Positions 29,901 to 39,443 are shown, counted from the first letter of the stretch. The stretch is 64,000 nucleotides of DNA from Myxococcales bacterium (GCA_012960035.1 DUBZ01000070.1:163102-227101), one strand, 5' to 3'. The notes: a model not told the origin generated them from the letters alone. Made by a program: numbers and translations.

Positions 29901-30067
29901 TCGCGGTCGTGTCCGGCATGGTGTTTTCGACCTTGCTTACATTCTTTGTTGTTCCCGCCACGTACATCACCATGGAGCGCATGCGTTCGCGCTTTGTCGG
30001 GGGGCCGGTCGACGCCCAAACCACCGTACCCGTGCAACCCATTGCACACACCGAAGGTGAGTCGTGA
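26933..30067 (+). CDS. RND efflux inner-membrane permease (HAE1/AcrB-like)
   Basis: MRLSQICIERPVFTTVMSLLIILVGLIA...; LAIGLVVDDAIVVLENITRWVE; 1044 aa. Confidence 0.96.
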   Translation: MRLSQICIERPVFTTVMSLLIILVGLIAAPRLQNREVPDVDAPEVSIVTVYHGAAAEVVETSVTQIIEGAVNGIEGVKHMTSTSQEESSRITIEFELDRDIEAAANDVRDRIARVRGRLPMDVEEPVVAKSDADAQPILWLALHGESYDPIALTRIADDVVKDRLEKLPGVASIVLGGDRRLAMRIWIHNRKLGAQQFAISDVIAALRRENVDIPSGRIEGRDSELTVRSLGEMRTAEEYRQLVISSDNAKQVRLGDVADVVEGAEDDRKIVKFDGRPAIGIGIVKQSKANTLSVVDAVKKTIVEIRRDLPEDVGFDVSFDTSIFISESIRDVQLTIAVAALLVVLVIYVFLRSFRATIIPAVAIPVSVIGSLGVLYFVGYSINTITLMGITLAIGLVVDDAIVVLENITRWVENGTPPMEAARRGMSEISFAVVAATISAVSVFLPLVFLTDTTGRLFRELAVTVASAVAISGFVALTLVPMLCARILGRSKPEGPVKLAFGRGIDAVTSAYVRMLEFCVAKPSRTLALVLLGVVWVAGGGLLYGGMKKELMADSDRGLFYVITIGPEGATIDYMARYHDEGDEMVRALPEHHRSLSVVSLGIGAPGVVTRGIIFAQLYDDRERDLKAVVADLYGSLATIPGIKAFAYSPTALGEFSSAPVEITVVGHELTELARIADEIERRAGETGNFNRVQTDLVLNKPQLEISVDRERSGDLGMSMENIATTLRVMLGGQAISTFKVDGETYDVMAQLKKDERTRPADLLEIFIHGRSGLIPLAAVVTAKETIAPREVPHFDRQRSVTVSAYLADGYSQGAGLEQFMEIAEDVIPADSGYRARFSGEGEKFFESANAIVFAYLLAIVVVYLVLCAQFESFLHPLTILVAVFLSFTGALVGLSLMDMFGVPGMTINLFSQIGIVMLVGLVTKNSILIVEFANQLRGRGESLVKATVDSARFRFRPILMTALATVMGILPIAAGLGAGGESRAPLGVAVVSGMVFSTLLTFFVVPATYITMERMRSRFVGGPVDAQTTVPVQPIAHTEGES

Positions 30068-30849
30068 GCGACTACGAGGCGCTTCTTCTCGGTCTCGTGC
30101 AGGGGCTCACCGAATTTCTTCCGGTCTCGAGTTCGGGGCACCTTGTCGTGTATTCGACCCTCCTCGGCGTCGACACAGGAGGTGGGTTGCTGTTCGAAGT
30201 CGCGGTTCACGTTGCGACGCTCTTCGCGATCATGATTTACTATCGCGACAAGATTGGCCGACTCATCAAAGGTGTTTTCACGCGGGAGCAGGCCTCGACC
30301 CGCTACGTAGGAAAGCTCGCGGTCGCGACCCTGCCCACGATCGTCGCCGTCATTGCGTCGAGCCAGTTTCTCGAAGAGGTTCTTTCAAACCCCGCGGTCG
30401 CCGCCGGCGGTTTGATCGTCACGGGCGCCGTCTTGTGGACGACACGAACCACGCTTCCGGCCGCGAAGAACAATGAACCGACTTGGAAGGCTGCCCTCTA
30501 TATCGGCGTCGCCCAGGCTTTCGCAATCTTGCCCGGCATCTCGCGTAGTGGCTCGACGGTGGCGGTCGCTATGGCGATGGGTGTCGCTCCCGCGGCTGCG
30601 GCGCAGTTTTCGTTTTTGATGGGCATCATTGCCATTAGCAGTGCAGCGATCCTGATGATCCCCGACCTGGGCGCCGCGTCGCCCGAAGCGTTGACGTCGA
30701 TCGCGCTGGGCTCACTATCGGCATTGGTGTCGGGCATCGTTGCGATCTGGCTTTTCGTTTTCGTGCTCCGACGGGAATCGTTTCACCAGTTCGCCTACTA
30801 CACGGTGACGTTGGGGCTGGCATTCGGCCTCTACGTCTGGCTCGCGTAA
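30064..30849 (+). CDS. uppP: Undecaprenyl-diphosphatase
   Basis: LLLGLVQGLTEFLPVSSSGHLVV and LPGISRSGSTVAVAMAMG. Confidence 0.97.
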   Translation: MSDYEALLLGLVQGLTEFLPVSSSGHLVVYSTLLGVDTGGGLLFEVAVHVATLFAIMIYYRDKIGRLIKGVFTREQASTRYVGKLAVATLPTIVAVIASSQFLEEVLSNPAVAAGGLIVTGAVLWTTRTTLPAAKNNEPTWKAALYIGVAQAFAILPGISRSGSTVAVAMAMGVAPAAAAQFSFLMGIIAISSAAILMIPDLGAASPEALTSIALGSLSALVSGIVAIWLFVFVLRRESFHQFAYYTVTLGLAFGLYVWLA

Positions 30850-30903
30850 GACTGGCGACTCACCCGCTTCGCTTCGAAATATGCTGAATAAGAGGAAAAC
30901 ATC

Positions 30904-31704
30904 GTGGCCGCAAAAAAAATCCAATTGATTTCTTGGAACGTGAATGGGATCCGCGCTGCGACCAAGAAGGGGATGGTCGACTGGCTGAAGAAAACCAGTC
31001 CCGAGATCATCGGCTTGCAAGAAGTTCGCGCGTGGCCCCAAGACATGCCGGACGAAGTGACTTCGCTCCCGAAACTCCACCAGCATTACACCGAACCCGA
31101 ACGCAAGGGGTACAGCGGTGTGGGGTTGATCTCGAAGCGTAAGCCCGACTCCGTCGAAACGAGCCTTGGCGAAGGTCGGTTTGACAGCGAAGGCCGAATT
31201 CAAATTGCGCGCTTTGGCAAGTTGGTGGTGGCCAATGGTTATTTTCCCAATGGCAACGGGAAGAACCGCGATAACAGCCGCATTCCTTACAAACTCGACT
31301 GGTATCGGGCACTCTTCGACAAGGTGCAGCGACTTCGCAAAGGCGGATACCGGGTGCTGGTGATTGGCGACTTCAATACGGCGCATCGCGAAATCGACCT
31401 GGCGCGCCCGAAGGCCAACGCAAAGACCAGTGGCTTTTGTCCGGAAGAGCGAGCTGAAATCGATCGCTGGGTGGAAGCGGGTTGGGTGGACACGTTTCGC
31501 GCCTTCGAGGAAGGTCCCGACCACTACAGCTGGTGGAGCCAGCGCTTTGGTGTGCGCGAAAAAAATATCGGGTGGCGTCTCGACTATGTGATGGCCAGCC
31601 CGTCCGCGATGAAGTTCGTGAAAAACGGATTCATCTTAAAAGACGTCAAGGGCTCTGATCACTGTCCGGTTGGTGTAGACCTTGACCCTGGGATTTACGG
31701 CTGA
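30904..31704 (+). CDS. xthA: Exodeoxyribonuclease III
   Basis: ISWNVNGIRAATKKGMVDWL, IIGLQEVRAW, VIGDFNTAHREIDL, SDHCPVGVDL. Confidence 0.96.
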   Translation: MAAKKIQLISWNVNGIRAATKKGMVDWLKKTSPEIIGLQEVRAWPQDMPDEVTSLPKLHQHYTEPERKGYSGVGLISKRKPDSVETSLGEGRFDSEGRIQIARFGKLVVANGYFPNGNGKNRDNSRIPYKLDWYRALFDKVQRLRKGGYRVLVIGDFNTAHREIDLARPKANAKTSGFCPEERAEIDRWVEAGWVDTFRAFEEGPDHYSWWSQRFGVREKNIGWRLDYVMASPSAMKFVKNGFILKDVKGSDHCPVGVDLDPGIYG

Positions 31705-31770
31705 CGCGGCGCTGTAGGCACCGGCTGGCCCGCTTGCGGTTCGGATGGTCAGGCGGCAACTTCCCGGCGC

Positions 31771-32478
31771 ATGGAAAAAATCGCCGACGCATTTTCGACT
31801 GCATTGATGCTGCTCGTGACCTTCGACGCCGACATGGTTGAGATCGTCGTGCTGTCGCTCTCCGTGTCTTTTTCGGCAGTCATGCTCGCTGCTTTGGTGG
31901 GGCTTCCATTTGGGGCGTTCGTCGCGATTGCACGCTTCCCCGGCCGGGGGGCCGTGATCGCATTGTTGAACGCACTCATGGGGTTGCCACCCGTGGTTGT
32001 CGGTCTGGTTGTCTATCTCATGCTTTCGCGATCCGGGCCCCTTGGTTTCTTGGGCTGGCTCTTTACGCCAACGGCAATGGTGGTTGCGCAGTTCGCTCTG
32101 ATCACGCCATTGGTTGCGGCGCTGTCGCGCCAGGCGATTCAGGATCTTTGGGAGGAGTATCACGAACTTCTGCGTTCGCTTGACGTCCGGCTTGGGGCGA
32201 TGGTGGCCACACTCATTTGGGACGGCCGTTATCGCTTGCTCACTACACTGCTCGCTGGCTATGGCCGCGCCATTGCGGAAGTCGGAGCTGTGATCATTGT
32301 GGGCGGCAACATCGCGCACGTCACGAGAGTCATGACAACCGCCATTGCCCTTGAAACCAGCAAGGGCGATCTCGCACTGGCGTTGGGGCTGGGCATCGTG
32401 CTGCTGTTGATCAGCCTGCTCGTAAACACTGCGGCGGCTTTGTCTGGACGCAGTACACAGGGTGCACCGGTCCAGTGA
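31771..32478 (+). CDS. tupB: ABC transporter permease, tungstate-type
   Basis: Multi-TM; PPVVVGLVVYLMLSRSGPLGFLGWLFTPTAMVVAQF; EVGAVIIVGGNIAHVTRVMTTAIALETSKGD. Confidence 0.85.
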   Translation: MEKIADAFSTALMLLVTFDADMVEIVVLSLSVSFSAVMLAALVGLPFGAFVAIARFPGRGAVIALLNALMGLPPVVVGLVVYLMLSRSGPLGFLGWLFTPTAMVVAQFALITPLVAALSRQAIQDLWEEYHELLRSLDVRLGAMVATLIWDGRYRLLTTLLAGYGRAIAEVGAVIIVGGNIAHVTRVMTTAIALETSKGDLALALGLGIVLLLISLLVNTAAALSGRSTQGAPVQ

Positions 32479-33191
32479 CGTCGATCCTGCCGATGGCACT
32501 CGAAGGAATCGGCTTCGAGGCGGACAACAAGAAGCTCCTTGACGACATTTCCATTCGGTTCGAAGGGCCCGGACGCTGCTTTGTTCTGGGTCCAAACGGA
32601 GCGGGCAAGAGCTTGCTGTTGCGCATTGCGCACGGACTTCTGACTCCGACCTCCGGACGCGTCGTTTGGAACGGATCTACCGGGCGCGAATGCGCCAGAA
32701 AACAAGCGATGGTGTTTGAACGCCCGGTTTTGTTGCGACGAACCGTCCGGGCCAACGTGGAGTACGCGCTTGTTCAGCGTGGCTTCGAACGGGGCTTGGT
32801 GGGCGACAAGGCGAATGCGGCCCTCGAACGCACTGGCTTGCAAGGTCTGGCACAACGCGACGCCCGAGTGCTTTCTTCCGGCGAGCGTCAGCGCCTCGCC
32901 CTGGCGCGCGCCTGGGCGATCGAGCCCGAGGTCATGTTTCTCGACGAACCGACGGCAGCGTTGGATCCTTCGGCGACTCGCATCGTCGAAGAAGTCATCG
33001 AGGCCATCTCGGACGGCGGCACCAAGATCATCATGACGACCCACGACATGGGGCAAGCGCGGCGTCTTGCGAGTGGAGTCCATTTTTTGAACAAGGGGGT
33101 GCTCGTCGAAAGTGCATCCGCCAAATCATTTTTCGATTCGCCGCGAACCGAGGAAGCGCGAGCATTTATAAAGGGAGAGTTGTTGTGGTGA
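32475..33191 (+). CDS. tupC: ABC transporter ATP-binding protein, tungstate-type
   Basis: LGPNGAGKSLLLRIAHGLL Walker A, LSSGERQRLALARAWA signature, VMFLDEPTAALDP Walker B. Confidence 0.9.
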   Translation: MTSILPMALEGIGFEADNKKLLDDISIRFEGPGRCFVLGPNGAGKSLLLRIAHGLLTPTSGRVVWNGSTGRECARKQAMVFERPVLLRRTVRANVEYALVQRGFERGLVGDKANAALERTGLQGLAQRDARVLSSGERQRLALARAWAIEPEVMFLDEPTAALDPSATRIVEEVIEAISDGGTKIIMTTHDMGQARRLASGVHFLNKGVLVESASAKSFFDSPRTEEARAFIKGELLW

Positions 33192-34033
33192 TCGTTCCCT
33201 TGCACAGAACGCTCATCGGTGCGGTGAGGCGATTCGCTGTCCTCCTCGCCTTGATGGCCGGACTGTCCGCGACCGCAGAAGCGGGCGCGCCGTTTATTAC
33301 GGTTGCTTCGACAACGTCGACGGACAATTCAGGCCTCCTGGACGAAATTCTTCCGAAGTTCAGGGCTGCCAGTGGCGCCGACGTTCGCGTCGTTGCGGTG
33401 GGGACCGGGCAGGCGATCCGTCTGGCGCGCAGCGGTGACGCAGACGTGCTGATGGTGCATGACCGCGAATCCGAGGAGCGCTTCGTGGCCGACGGCTTCG
33501 GCGTCGAGCGTCACGCGTTGATGCACAACGACTTCATTATCGTGGGCCCGAAGGATGACCCCGCGAATCTTCGTGGGATGAACAACGTTGGAAATGCGCT
33601 CGCTGCCGTCGCCGACCGGGAGCAGCCCTTTGCATCCCGCGGCGACGATTCAGGTACCCACAAGGCTGAACTCCGCATGTGGGAATTGGCGGAGCGAGAC
33701 CCGCGCACATCGTCGGGCAAGTGGTACCGCGAAACGGGGTCGGGCATGGGCGCGACCCTCAACACCGCAGCAGCGATGGGCGCATACGCGTTTGTCGATC
33801 GCGGCACCTGGCTCGCGTTCAAAAACCGCGTCGATCTCGAACTGCTGGTGACCGGCGACCCACGGCTTCAGAATCCGTACAGCGTGATCCTGGTCAACCC
33901 CGAACAACACCCGCACGTCAAAGCCAAAGAAGGGCAGGCCTTCATCGACTGGCTTTTGTCGAAAGCAGGGCAGGCTGCAATTGGTGACTTTCGGGTCAAC
34001 GGGGAAGTGCTCTTTATCCCGGATGCGCTCTAG
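33185..34033 (+). CDS. tupA: Tungstate-binding protein-like ABC substrate-binding protein
   Basis: VASTTSTDNSGLLDEILPKFRAASGADVRVVAVGTGQAIRLARSGDADVLMVHDRESEERFVADGFG. Confidence 0.9.
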   Translation: MVIVPLHRTLIGAVRRFAVLLALMAGLSATAEAGAPFITVASTTSTDNSGLLDEILPKFRAASGADVRVVAVGTGQAIRLARSGDADVLMVHDRESEERFVADGFGVERHALMHNDFIIVGPKDDPANLRGMNNVGNALAAVADREQPFASRGDDSGTHKAELRMWELAERDPRTSSGKWYRETGSGMGATLNTAAAMGAYAFVDRGTWLAFKNRVDLELLVTGDPRLQNPYSVILVNPEQHPHVKAKEGQAFIDWLLSKAGQAAIGDFRVNGEVLFIPDAL

Positions 34034-34139
34034 GGCACGGCGAAGAAATTTGCGCGTCCCCCAAACGACCCGAAGCGACGCCAAGGCGTCGCTTCGGGTC
34101 GTACTTGATCTGTGCTCGATCGAGACTTTGTCTTGTCGA

Positions 34140-35669
34140 CTAGGGCTCGAGGATCGGGTGGAGCCGCAGAGCCGGCTGGGTTTCCCGCAACCGCTTGAGT
34201 GCCCTGGCTTCGAGCTGTCGAACGCGTTCGCGGCTTAGGCCGAGCGTTTGTCCGATCTGCTCGAGGGTGTGCTCCTCTTCACCGGCGAGGCCATAGCGCA
34301 AGCGCAGAATCAGCTGCTCACGGGGCGTGAGAGATCCGATCAAAGATCCAACGCCCGTGCGCATGCGATCGTTGTCCATGCCACCGTCCGGCTGTTCCGA
34401 ACCCTGGTCCGGAACAAAGTCTTCGAGGCGCTTCTCGGTGCCCGACACGTTCGATTCGAGCGAAATGGCTTCGCGCGACAGTCGGTCGAGTGCTTCGAGT
34501 GCTTCGGTGTCAGTACCCAATGCCGGTGCGAGTTCCGCCGGGGTGGGTTCGCGGCCGAGCTTGCCGGTCAACTCTGCGCGGACACGCTGGCTGCGCTGCA
34601 GCCGGTCGTGTACGTGCGAGGGAAGTCGGATCGTGCGCGAGTGATTCTGAATGGCGCGAACCAATGCCTGGCGAATCCACCAAACCGCGTAGGTCGAAAA
34701 TTTGAAGCCACGTCGATGATCGAACTTCTCAACGGCGCGGATCAAGCCAAGGTTACCTTCCTGAATGAGGTCGGGGAACGAAAGACCGAGGTTGCGATAG
34801 TCCTTCGCGATTGCGACAACCAGCTTCAGGTTGTGCTCGATGAAGCGGTTCTTCACCGCGGTCATGCGCTCGTGCGCGTCCTCGACTTCTTCGGCGAGCT
34901 TGAGCATGCGGGATTTCTGCACGCCTGATTCACGCTCGAGTTCGGCGAGTCGCTTGGTCCGGCGTCGCGTCTTGCGCAGTTCGCGGCCAATCGACAGCGC
35001 GTTTTCGCGCAGTTCGACGAGAAGCACCAACGACAAGCGCGCGTTGTGCATTTCTTTCGCGACCTTTATGTCGAGCTTCTTGAGCTCGGCGGTGTAGTCG
35101 CCCTCTGCTTTTTCGTATTCCTCGTCGCGGCTCACGAGCAGGGTGCGAAGTCGCTTGACTGCGGTTTCTACGCGCGCTGCGATTTCACCCGTCTCTTCGT
35201 CGCCCACGGATTCAGAAAGCTTTGCACCCGTGTGTGAGAGGGCGCGCAATGCATCCCAGCGCGCCACAACGTGTCGAGCTGAACTCGGTACGGCGTACAA
35301 AACGTCGCGCAGTGCGGCAGTGGCTGATTCGAGATCCTTTGCGAGGTAAACCTCTTCTTCGCGCTTCAGTGTCCGCGTGCCGCCAATTTCTTGGAAGTAC
35401 GACTCGAGCGGTCGACGTTCGCGACCGGGATCGAGCTCTTCGGCAGCAACGACAGGTGTCGCGCCCAGCACGTTTTCGCCGGTCTCTATCTTTTCGGTTG
35501 CCTCAACTTTCTTTTCGGCCTTCAATTTCTCACCCTTTCGGCTGTTCGGTGCACTTCCGACTTTCGAGTCGACCTTTGAACTGCTCTTAGAGGCCAAACC
35601 CTTCGCGCGCGCTAGCACGAGCTGCTCTCTTTTTGGGTTGTGGCTTTTGGAGTCTGGTCTTCTATTCAA
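34140..35669 (-). CDS. RpoD-like sigma-70 family RNA polymerase sigma factor
   Basis: [51 protein letters not shown] (region 2) and [15 protein letters not shown]...[28 protein letters not shown] (region 4). Confidence 0.95.
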   Translation of the reverse strand: MNRRPDSKSHNPKREQLVLARAKGLASKSSSKVDSKVGSAPNSRKGEKLKAEKKVEATEKIETGENVLGATPVVAAEELDPGRERRPLESYFQEIGGTRTLKREEEVYLAKDLESATAALRDVLYAVPSSARHVVARWDALRALSHTGAKLSESVGDEETGEIAARVETAVKRLRTLLVSRDEEYEKAEGDYTAELKKLDIKVAKEMHNARLSLVLLVELRENALSIGRELRKTRRRTKRLAELERESGVQKSRMLKLAEEVEDAHERMTAVKNRFIEHNLKLVVAIAKDYRNLGLSFPDLIQEGNLGLIRAVEKFDHRRGFKFSTYAVWWIRQALVRAIQNHSRTIRLPSHVHDRLQRSQRVRAELTGKLGREPTPAELAPALGTDTEALEALDRLSREAISLESNVSGTEKRLEDFVPDQGSEQPDGGMDNDRMRTGVGSLIGSLTPREQLILRLRYGLAGEEEHTLEQIGQTLGLSRERVRQLEARALKRLRETQPALRLHPILEP

Positions 35670-36784
35670 GTCGGATACCGTGCGGTTGGAGCCGGTTCAT
35701 GGTCCAAAGTTGTGTGCTTGGTTTTGTGGTGTTGCTTGAGTGCGCTGTACTTGTAGCGATGGCTGTCGATTCGTAGATTCAATGTGTCGAACGATGACTT
35801 GGATCTTGGCGTTCTAATTGCGAATCGTCTATTGGGCGTCGAAGGTGCTGCTTTTCGCGTACTGCCGATTTATTTCAGATGCCGAAGGTGCGTTCGCATT
35901 TTTGCAACGCATGTGGAGCAGGGTCTCGGTTCAGCGTGTTTGATTGAAGTCGTTGGCTTAGGTTGCCGGTGACCAATTCTTGTTTGTGAACGGATCCTGA
36001 ACTGTCTTTCCTTCCGCAGGTCTGTGTAACGGGCTGAGTTCTATTTGGTTTTATCTACCCTATCTATGTACCCACCGATCAAATTGTCTGTGTAGATAGA
36101 AAGAGTGGTCTCAGTTTCCGTATTACGAACCGTATCTTCGATGCCTCCGTCGGCCTTGCCCACCTTCGCTTGGGGCGCATCAAGCGACCCAATATACTGA
36201 AGGTTTTTTCCCCATTTTGCTAGGACAAAATTCGCCGAAATGGGGCTGACTTCACTTCGATGTCACCCAGCGTCTGGCTGGGGTGCTCAACGGTCCGGTC
36301 GATCGCGGCTCTTCGTTGCCGATTTGACGGCAAGAGCGGCTTTGGATCGCTCGGGTTTGTCAGATTTGAGTGGGCAGACGCTCCTACGTAGATTGCTTTT
36401 ATACCCAAGGCGCTGTCGATCCTGCAAGTCACGTTCTAACTATTCGATTCTCCATTCGTATTCATTGTTTCTGATACTGGGGCTCTCTCGCTCCGGTGTG
36501 TGAAGTGAGCTGTGTCTATTTAGACACGGTCGCTTCTTCGGGTGGTTGCTGTCTAAGCACGAGGAAATCTTCGTCGCGTTTGTCAACCCCCTGGATTGAC
36601 TGGGAAACGTCTCAGGTTGCTTCCCGTCTCCTAAGTACGTGGCCTCGACACCGTTCCTGGTGACGAGAAAAGGATCCAGAAAGTCAATTCATCCTCCGAC
36701 GGGCAGGGTTCTCAAACTAGACCCCCGCGGGTGGATGGGATACGAACTCATTGAGACCGTGCAGCTCTCGCCGAATCCGCCACA

Positions 36785-37894
36785 ATGCGCGCCATGCCGG
36801 AGCGCCCCAAAAATCGAGCCCCCTTCTCGGAACGAGACTTTTATCTCGCCGAATTCCACGGGCGTACCCTCGCGATGGCGATGTCACAGCAGCCCGCCCT
36901 CGACGAACGGTCGAGCGCGGTGGTGACCAACGTGCTCCGCGATCTGGCAGACAACGGAACGCGCGTAATCTTGCTCGGCGAAGATTCCGATCTTTTGGCA
37001 AGTCTGACTTCATCTCCGACTCTCGAAGCTGTTGGACCCGGCTGGGTTGGAAGCGCATGGCGGCGGCTGCAAAGTCAACCGTTGATCGGTGTTGCGACCT
37101 CGACCGGTGAGACGCTTCCGACGCTCTGCTCAAGAGTGGCCCTCGAACTCAGGCTCGCGAAGTTGGTCTGGATCGGAAGCCGCGGCGTGTTGTGGTTGTC
37201 CGACAAACGACGCCAGTCGCTCGTGCATCTTGCGGGACTCGCGGCGCGAGCGGAAGAAGCCGAGCGCAATGTGGGCGGAGGCGAAGGCAAAGAGATTGCA
37301 TCCCTGCTGCGCGAAATCGAAAAGATGGTGCGCGGTGGCGTCGCGTCGGTTAGCGCCTGTATGCCCGAGGGCCTTTCAGACGAGCTGTTCACGTATGCGG
37401 GATCGGGAACATTCTATTCGCCCGAAGGTCACATCAAAGTCAGGTCGCTTGCCCTCGACGAATTCGACGCCGCTGAAAACTTGATGGCCAGAGGCGTAGA
37501 AGAAGGCTTTCTCCTTGCGCGGTCGCAGGCGGCATTGGAAATCACCTTGGCCCATGGCTTCGGTGCCTTTGTCGAGGGACGCTATTTGGCGGGCATTGGC
37601 GCGTTGTTGCCGCATCCTCAAGACGAGGCCGGAGAAATCGCCTCGCTCTACGCACTGACTCGCTTTGTGGGGGAGGGCGTTGGAAAACACCTGATCAAGT
37701 TCGCTGTCGAGCGCGGCCGCGCGCTTGGCATGCGGTACGTGTTCGCGTGCACAACCCTTGAACGCGTCGAAGCCTTCTTCAAGAACTCTGGCTTTCGCGT
37801 GGTTTCGCCCGACGAAGTTCCGCTGAATAAGTGGATTGACTACCGCGAGGACCGCATGAAGTCGGTGCGCTGTCTAAAGATTGATCTCGACTAG
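36785..37894 (+). CDS. N-acetylglutamate synthase-like GNAT acetyltransferase with degenerate AAK-like N-terminal part
   Basis: ASLYALTRFVGEGVGKHLIKFAVERGRALGMRYVFACTTLERVEAFFKNSGFRVVSPDEVPLNKW GNAT/ArgA-like C-terminus. Confidence 0.75.
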   Translation: MRAMPERPKNRAPFSERDFYLAEFHGRTLAMAMSQQPALDERSSAVVTNVLRDLADNGTRVILLGEDSDLLASLTSSPTLEAVGPGWVGSAWRRLQSQPLIGVATSTGETLPTLCSRVALELRLAKLVWIGSRGVLWLSDKRRQSLVHLAGLAARAEEAERNVGGGEGKEIASLLREIEKMVRGGVASVSACMPEGLSDELFTYAGSGTFYSPEGHIKVRSLALDEFDAAENLMARGVEEGFLLARSQAALEITLAHGFGAFVEGRYLAGIGALLPHPQDEAGEIASLYALTRFVGEGVGKHLIKFAVERGRALGMRYVFACTTLERVEAFFKNSGFRVVSPDEVPLNKWIDYREDRMKSVRCLKIDLD

Positions 37895-37999
37895 TCGCAC
37901 GCTGCATCGTTCGCAGCACGAACCAAGTGTGGGAGCGCCCCGGGGTGTGGCCGAAGCTTCTTCCCCGAGGCTCGGTTGTTCAGTTCTTTCGAACCGTAC

Positions 38000-38490
38000 T
38001 CCGATGTGGACTGTAAGCCGGGTTCTGTTCTGCTTTGGGCTCTCGCCCGCGCAGTGAGGATCATTCCTCTAGACGACACGTTGCCGTGTCGTTCAAGCAC
38101 TCTCACCCGGATACCCCGACCTGGCGAGCCAGATCAATCGGACGGGTCGTCCTGTGCGGTATCCCTATTCGAGCTTGCTCCGGGAAGGGCTTGCCTCGCC
38201 GCCGGTCACCCGGCTGTCGCGCGTGGGCTCTTACCCCACGATTTCAACCTTACCTGTGTGGGCTGGCGCTAGGCGCCAACCTGAGCTGAACATTCTTTCG
38301 AGTTTGCAGCTCCCCGACGCGGTCTTTTTCAAGCTCGCCTCGACACCATCGGCGGTGTGATTTCTGTTGCGCTTTCCCTCGAGTCACCTCGGGTCGCTGT
38401 TAGCGACTTCCCAACCCTACGGAGCCCGGACTTTCCTCCCGCGGACGGTTTGTGTCCGCCGGCGATCCTCCATCCACCTCCAACGGCCCG
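38000..38490 (-). ncRNA. rnpB: RNase P RNA (bacterial type A)
   Basis: Reverse strand contains GGAGGAAAGTCCGGGCTCC near the 5' end and ACAGAACCCGGCTTACAGTCCAC near the 3' end. Boundaries approximate. Confidence 0.94.
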
Positions 38491-38583
38491 GACCTTAACG
38501 CATGCCTGTGCGCGCTGCGCAGCAGCACGAGGAGCTTTGTGTCTCGCGAGTGTGAAACCCCGAAATTCCTTAGGAGATTCATC

Positions 38584-38604
38584 TGAGTATCTATTGAATA
38601 CTCA
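38584..38604. promoter_or_regulatory. Perfect inverted repeat TGAGTAT-N7-ATACTCA upstream of the HxlR-like gene
   Basis: TGAGTATCTATTGAATACTCA; extra half-site GTACTCA at 38620-38626. Confidence 0.5.
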
Positions 38605-38633
38605 TTTAGCGTTCGTTAGGTACTCACCCCGTT

Positions 38634-39377
38634 ATGGTGAGCACGATCCCAGCATTCAAGAGCGTTGCATCGAAACGGTCGGCCAAGAAGGAGCGGCCGA
38701 GCATTCCCGAGCCCGGGAAAATCTTCGATCCCGTCGCCCGTGCCCTCGAAATCATCGGGGACCGCTGGACATTGGTCCTGGTGCGTCAGCTTTTGGCGGG
38801 CAGCAAGGGCTTTCAGGAATTGCGCATGCGCACGGGGATCACGCCCCGAGTCCTGTCCAGCCGGCTGCGGCAACTCGCCAGTGAAGAATTCGTCGAACGC
38901 GAGGGCGAAAAAACTCGCGCGCAGTATCAGCTCACCGACCGCGGTCGCTCGCTGGAGCCGATCATTGCTTCGATCGCGGTGTGGTGGACAAGGCAGCCCA
39001 TCGAACGGCTCGCGATCGAGCCCGAACGGTTCACCGAAACTTCACCGCAATCGATCCTCGAATCGTTGCCCTTCTTGTTGCGCGACCGCGCGGGCAAAAA
39101 CGATTCGGTGATGTTCGAAATTCGCTTGACCGGAGAGGGCGGTGGCGTCTGGGCGGTCAAGATCGAGGGCGAACACTGCGACGTCATCCCGGGCTTCGCC
39201 GAGGGTGCAGACGTCCGTTACACCGCGGACGCAAAACTCTGGTGCGGTGTGGCGCTGGGTGTCGCAGACGCTCGGCAGGCCGTGAAGGACGGTGACATGA
39301 TCAAAGAAGGCGGTCCACAGGCGATGGATCAGTACTTCCACCAACTCTACCGACCACAAGACGGCGGGTCGGAGTAG
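38634..39377 (+). CDS. HxlR-family transcriptional regulator with C-terminal SCP2-like sterol-binding domain
   Basis: ALEIIGDRWTLVLVRQLLAGSKGFQELRMRTGITPRVLSSRLRQL; C-term FEIRLTGEGGGVWAVKIEGEHCDVIPGFAEGADVRYTADAKLWCGVALGV. Confidence 0.85.
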   Translation: MVSTIPAFKSVASKRSAKKERPSIPEPGKIFDPVARALEIIGDRWTLVLVRQLLAGSKGFQELRMRTGITPRVLSSRLRQLASEEFVEREGEKTRAQYQLTDRGRSLEPIIASIAVWWTRQPIERLAIEPERFTETSPQSILESLPFLLRDRAGKNDSVMFEIRLTGEGGGVWAVKIEGEHCDVIPGFAEGADVRYTADAKLWCGVALGVADARQAVKDGDMIKEGGPQAMDQYFHQLYRPQDGGSE

Positions 39378-39443
39378 GCAACACAATCTCGGGTCGCCAT
39401 GAACGCTCGGCGACAGAACAGAGACAAAGAAAAGGAGAACCAA

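Noticed and set aside
37976-38884. Several short ORFs over 38.0-38.9 kb
   Set aside because: They overlap RNase P RNA, whose conserved GAGGAAAGTCCGGGCTCC and ACAGAACCCGGCTTA segments are evident, or the HxlR gene in other frames.
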